Shown here in pieces: positions 60,296 to 64,000 of a stretch of DNA of 64,000 nt. Within the stretch, counting starts at the first letter, position 1. Every line of letters starts with the position of its first letter. The DNA comes from Gossypium raimondii. Its lineage: Eukaryota; Streptophyta; Magnoliopsida; Malvales; Malvaceae. The notes under the pieces are model-generated. The model was not told the origin of the DNA, made no database searches, and saw only the letters and a program-made list of their open reading frames with translations. Location of the stretch: contig NC_068570.1 of assembly GCF_025698545.1 (NCBI RefSeq), positions 8,804,001 through 8,868,000 on the forward strand, read 5' to 3'. The position numbers and the translations under genes are program-made.

Positions 60296-60316
60296 TACCC
60301 ATGCAATGCATGAGTT
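60296..60316 (+). repeat. Third copy of the CCCGTGCAATGCACG-type palindrome
   Basis: ACCCATGCAATGCATGAGTT at about 60297 matches copies near 58427 and 59214, all in the same orientation, each followed by AT-rich sequence with words like AAATTAAAATATAAAACTT. The repeated unit may be longer than the palindrome, but its limits are not clear. Confidence 0.6.
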
Positions 60317-60479
60317 GGTCATATTATTCAAAATATGTTTTCATATTAAAATTATGATATAAAATTTTCAACGTATCTTTATAAACAATAATTTAAAAAG
60401 AGAGAAAATTGTTCACATAATTTTATATACAAATAAATTTTACAAATGTGGGCATTTTTACAAATAAAGGTTTGTTTAA

Positions 60480-61079
60480 AAATAATGATTAATCTAACCT
60501 GCTCCAATTATCACAGGCCGCAATTCAAAGCCTGTGACGAATGCACACAGAATGTCTCATGGAGGTCAACTAATTAAATGTGGCTCATTTAACTCACTTG
60601 AATTGGCTCGATTCGTGTAACACATGGAGAAACTCATCTACTTGAAGCCTTTGTGGCCCTATAAAACACTTCAGTAAAACTAGAGTTACCATGTTAAATA
60701 TTGTAAATCCTAAGGGATAAGATTGTATAGAATTTAAATCTCTTAGGACTCTCATCTTATAGATAAGTTTTAATCTTGATCATCGATGTAATTTAAACTG
60801 TACCATTGGATCTATGAGAGCTCAACTATAAATAAAAAATTTCTCATTTGTAATCATCCCATTTATAGTTATTGAATATATTTGAGAGCATTTACTCAAA
60901 CATATTAGCTTGTTGCTTCTTTGTCTTTTGAGTTTGCTTTCGCTTTATTTTAATGCCTTAGAGGATTTCCCTTGAGAATTCTCATCTTTTGAGAGATAAG
61001 TCGACTTAGGAGAATTTGAAGTAAAGAAATCGCTTAAGGCCATTCGGTTTGCCAGACGTAAGTTCTAGCTCATGATAGT
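60480..61079 (+). mobile_element. Probable 5' LTR of a Ty3/gypsy-type element
   Basis: A non-coding stretch with CTATAAATAAAAAATTTCTC near 60827 (TATA plus AATAAA-like) and a T/C-rich end leads directly to a primer-binding site at 61080. The right edge should lie within the few bases around 61068-61078. The left edge was not determined; the coordinate is a guess. No matching 3' LTR is in the window. Confidence 0.45.
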
Positions 61080-61092
61080 TGGTATTAGAGTC
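61080..61092 (+). other. Primer-binding site, initiator-Met tRNA type
   Basis: TGGTATTAGAGTC differs by single changes from TGGTATCAGAGCC, the complement of the plant initiator methionine tRNA 3' end used by many plant LTR retrotransposons. It sits between the LTR-like stretch and the gag remnant, which is the correct order. Confidence 0.7.
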
Positions 61093-61288
61093 AAGGTTCG
61101 AAGGCACCAGTTGAGATAAAGAAAGGAGTTGATAAGTAGATTGAGCCTAGGGAGACTTGTGAGAGAGGCAGGAAAACTAGCAGATCGAGGGATATTTTGT
61201 CAACTTTGTAAGGTCGAGTGACTAATTTGGAGGAATCCATGAGTGGTATAAGGAAACACTTGAGGTTGTTGAGGGATGCGCCGATGAG

Positions 61289-61990
61289 TTGGACTCAATG
61301 AAAGAGCAACTCAAGGAATATGTTGCAAAGGCTCTCAGTTCCAATCTGAATGTGATGAAAAGGGCCCTAAATACTGCTATGGATAATCAGACAAAGAAGA
61401 TGACTAAGAGGAATTATGCTCTCGAAGCTATGATTATGGCTTTGAAGGAGGAAATTGATGCCATGATGTCGAAAATTGAGGGCCTCGAGGGTGAGCTCGT
61501 TATGTGTAGAGCTGTTGTGGGTAAAGGGATATTGGTTTCGATCCCTAAGCAACATAAAATGGATATCCCCAAGTTGAAAGACTTTAAGGGCCTCGAGGGT
61601 GAGCTCGTTATGTGTAGAGCTGTTGTGGGTAAAGGGATATTGGTTTCGATCCCTAAGCAACGTAAAATGGATATCCCCAAGTTGAAAGACTTTAAGGGGA
61701 TGATGTCCGCGAGGGACGTGGACAACTTTCTATAAGGGGATGGAACAATACTTTCGTACAATTGGCACTAAGGATGATGCCACTAAGGTAAATACAACTG
61801 CAATTTATTTTACTGATGTCGTTCTTTTGTGGTGGCATTGTAGGCCCACAGATGAGACACAAGGTGAGATCGCAATTAGAGCTCGGGAAGAGTTCTAAAA
61901 GGAGTTGAAAAAATAGTTTTATCCACAGTATGCTGAGAAAGAGGCTCAGGCTAAGTTCCGTCGACTTATGCAACAAGAAAACCTCGCAAA
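61289..61990 (+). pseudogene. Truncated gag of an LTR retrotransposon
   Basis: An open frame (61289-61735) with a charged coiled-coil-like N-terminus and PKLKDFKG gives way, after a frame change near 61735, to the gag core (EQYFRTIG, then WWHCR, then a broken FYPQYAEKEA region with an in-frame stop). This arrangement is typical of plant Ty3/gypsy capsid. The sequence breaks off at an A-run near 61995 before any nucleocapsid zinc knuckle or protease. A 108-bp stretch within it is duplicated in tandem. Non-functional. Confidence 0.75.
61481..61696 (+). repeat. 108-bp in-frame tandem duplication in gag
   Basis: 61481-61588 is repeated at 61589-61696 with one visible base difference (CAACATAAA against CAACGTAAA, His to Arg). 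Each unit encodes 36 residues beginning LEGELVMCRAVVGKG and ending KLKDFKG. The near identity means a recent event, or conversion, and the frame is preserved. Confidence 0.95.
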
Positions 61991-61995
61991 CTACA

Positions 61996-63893
61996 AAAAA
62001 AAAAAGAACTTTTTACTTCCAAAAAGGATAAAATTGAAGATTTTCTAACCATGGGGTTTAATATATTCTTTTAGTTTTTTTTTGTTTCATTTTGCCTTCA
62101 AAAAGAAGAGCTTTGATTTTTGTGGAAATAACTCGAAAAATTTGGCTTTTAACTAAATTTATAATTTATAATTATGTTAAAATATTTTTACATTTTAAAA
62201 ATAAATTTTATGTTTTTTTATAATTTTAAAATAATATTTAATAATTTTATATATATTTTAAAATTTTGACTGATCAACAGTTACATCAATGGTCAACATT
62301 TGATATGTAATGTACCACATTTTGATTGATTAAAACTTTTCCTTTTAACTCCGTTTAACTATCCAATTCCATAGCGCATGTATGATGTATCAATCAATTA
62401 TAAATTCCTTTTTTCCTCCTATAATTATATTATATATTTCCACCCCCCCTCCCAGTTCGATATTGTGGGTGGATTATTTTGGGCCATATTCTTTTATCAT
62501 TTTGGCTGAGTGGATCACTTCGGCTGCAGAGCCCATTCAAGTTCAGAATTGAATCATCTCCCCATTTCTGATGTTTTTTTCTTAGTGAATATCTACATTT
62601 GTTCATTAATATTTTAGAAATATTTAAATTACTTTTTTAATAAAAATATTGACTAAAAATTAATTCTTCAACGATGTTGGCATGATAATTCACATGGCAA
62701 TTCACGTGTACTTAATCTTAACATGACTTTGTTTATTTTATATGCCATGTCGACTAATAATTTAAAATTTATAAAACTATTCAAAATTAAAAATTCAAAA
62801 AATTTTAACATTTTAGTGAGTATTTCTATTAAAAAACAAAAGAAATTTATCTTATACCTTTATCTTTGTAAACTAGATTACTATAAAAGAAGGTTTAGGG
62901 TTACACTATTATTGCTATCCTATCCTATCCGTTTTCTTTTCTTTTTATATAGATTTGAATTCTTATTATAAGGTTTTTATTAAAAATTTTAGGTCCAATT
63001 TCTTAGTGGCTCCTCTACATCCCAACATATTCTTAACTAATAATAATCACAATATTTCACATAAAACATATAAATTAGTAAATTGTTTTTGCTAATATCA
63101 ACTGAATCCTTGTTTTATTTGATGTTAAAATGATAGAAAAAAATCCTAAAATTTTGTTTAAATCACTACATATTTGTTACACTCAAATTTGCTCTTTAAA
63201 AAGCTGCTAATCTTTAATTTTTAAGGAAGTTTTACAACTATACTTAATAGTACAATCACAAATGATATATTTAAAATCTGAAATCTGAAATACATTCGAA
63301 TAAGTCTTATGAACTATAAAATCTAAAATAAAATTACAAAATTACTTATAATAGGACTCAAATTTGAATATTTAAGAATATAAGGCCTCAACCTTGCAAA
63401 TAGGCATTAATTTTTTTATATGAAAGTCATTCACCTTTAAATTTTATTTAAACAAGTATTTTATTTCATATAAATGCTTATTTGAATGCAAATTAAAATA
63501 TAATATCTTTTTAAGTACAATAAAAATAATAAAAACTTAAGTAAAACTATAAAGTTTAAAAACTTTTTAATAGTTTAAGAGATCCAATGCTGAATGTACC
63601 AAAACATTCTCTTATGTTTATATTTAATTTTTTTCCTTAAAACAAAAATCTAATAATAAAAAACAAAAACACCATTAATTGTTTCCCAAGTATATTGCTT
63701 AGCCAAAAGAAGAAGAAGAAGAAGAAAAGTACAACAATAACACTAAAATAAAGACCAAACAAATATTACTAATAAAAAATCTAGATATACTCTACAAAGG
63801 CCAACCCCACACACACACATGTTAAAAGCCATAAATATGTATATATTCCAATGACCATATATTTATTTCTGATGTTATCTTTTATTTTTTGGT
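61996..63893. other. AT-rich intergenic DNA
   Basis: No gene seen. A (GAA)n microsatellite lies at 63706-63727 and a short CA run at 63810-63820. Around 62270-62345 and 62660-62760 there are words like CATGGCAATTCACGTG and ATGGTCAACATTTGA suggestive of MITE arms, not paired convincingly. TTTATT at 63862-63867 is AATAAA on the minus strand and could be the poly(A) signal of the partial gene at the right edge. Confidence 0.45.
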
Positions 63894-64000
63894 TCAAATT
63901 TCAAAGCCTAAAACTCCAGCAAGCACAGCAAGGAACTCAAGATGTGCTGTCAGCTGAGGGAAATGACCATTGGTGTTGACAATCTCAACCGTTGATTTCC
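63894..64000 (-). CDS. C-terminal end of an unidentified protein, cut by the window edge
   Basis: On the minus strand a frame enters from beyond 64000 and runs 34 codons to a TGA at 63894-63896. It begins KSTVEIVNTNGH and ends LAVLAGVLGFEI. Base composition is clearly richer in G/C than the flanking AT-rich DNA, and a possible AATAAA follows about 30 nt after the stop, so this looks like a real last exon. I do not recognise the family. Orientation agrees with the five other genes in the window. Confidence 0.45.
   Translation of the reverse strand, partial: KSTVEIVNTNGHFPQLTAHLEFLAVLAGVLGFEI

Overview
The window is nuclear DNA of a flowering plant, almost certainly a eudicot. Five intron-bearing or plant-type genes sit in long AT-rich stretches full of transposon debris. 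Splice sites are ordinary GT-AG, and the gene families (GRV2, BAHD, GH17-X8) are plant types. Several repeat families (an LTR opening with TGTTGACACT, the TAGGGGTGAG hAT element, the tRNA-derived SINE) resemble what I remember from Malvaceae such as cotton. That genus-level guess is inference only.

Layout. 1-9.3 kb: intergenic repeats, including six short palindromes in a row (417-603), a long-TIR element with a degenerate telomere-like tract inside (1511-2800) and a MITE with about 180-bp TIRs (8164-8680). 9.35-23.07 kb, minus strand: a complete 22-exon gene for the giant endosomal J-domain protein GRV2 (RME-8 type); the exons sum to 7725 nt, 2574 aa. 23-35 kb: a transposon graveyard. An intact-looking non-autonomous hAT with a perfect 8-bp target duplication lies inside an older long-TIR element (25075-27960). 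A 2.4-kb solo LTR lies inside another palindromic element (29700-32940). Then come a three-copy 113-bp tandem repeat and SINE copies. 35.5-40 kb, minus strand: a single-exon BAHD acyltransferase and a two-exon GPI-anchored GH17-X8 protein. 42.2-45.75 kb, minus strand: an 11-exon TRM5 tRNA (guanine-37) methyltransferase. 50.2-56.0 kb, minus strand: a 15-exon 2-oxoglutarate/Fe(II) oxygenase. 56.4-62 kb: a 5'-truncated LINE, a thrice-repeated short palindrome of unknown origin, and a truncated LTR element with primer-binding site and gag. 63.9-64.0 kb: the last 34 codons of an unidentified gene running off the window.

All five complete genes and the partial one lie on the minus strand. I see no functional link among them: vesicle traffic, acyl transfer, cell-wall glucan, tRNA modification and an oxygenase of unknown substrate. 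I joined the exons by hand from splice consensus, frame continuity and remembered family sequence; every join keeps frame. The window does not show a new multigene system. Its most unusual signals are a 462-nt stretch with no G inside the hAT element, the hairpin array near the left edge, and a displaced splice junction in TRM5 that appears to add eight residues to a conserved segment.
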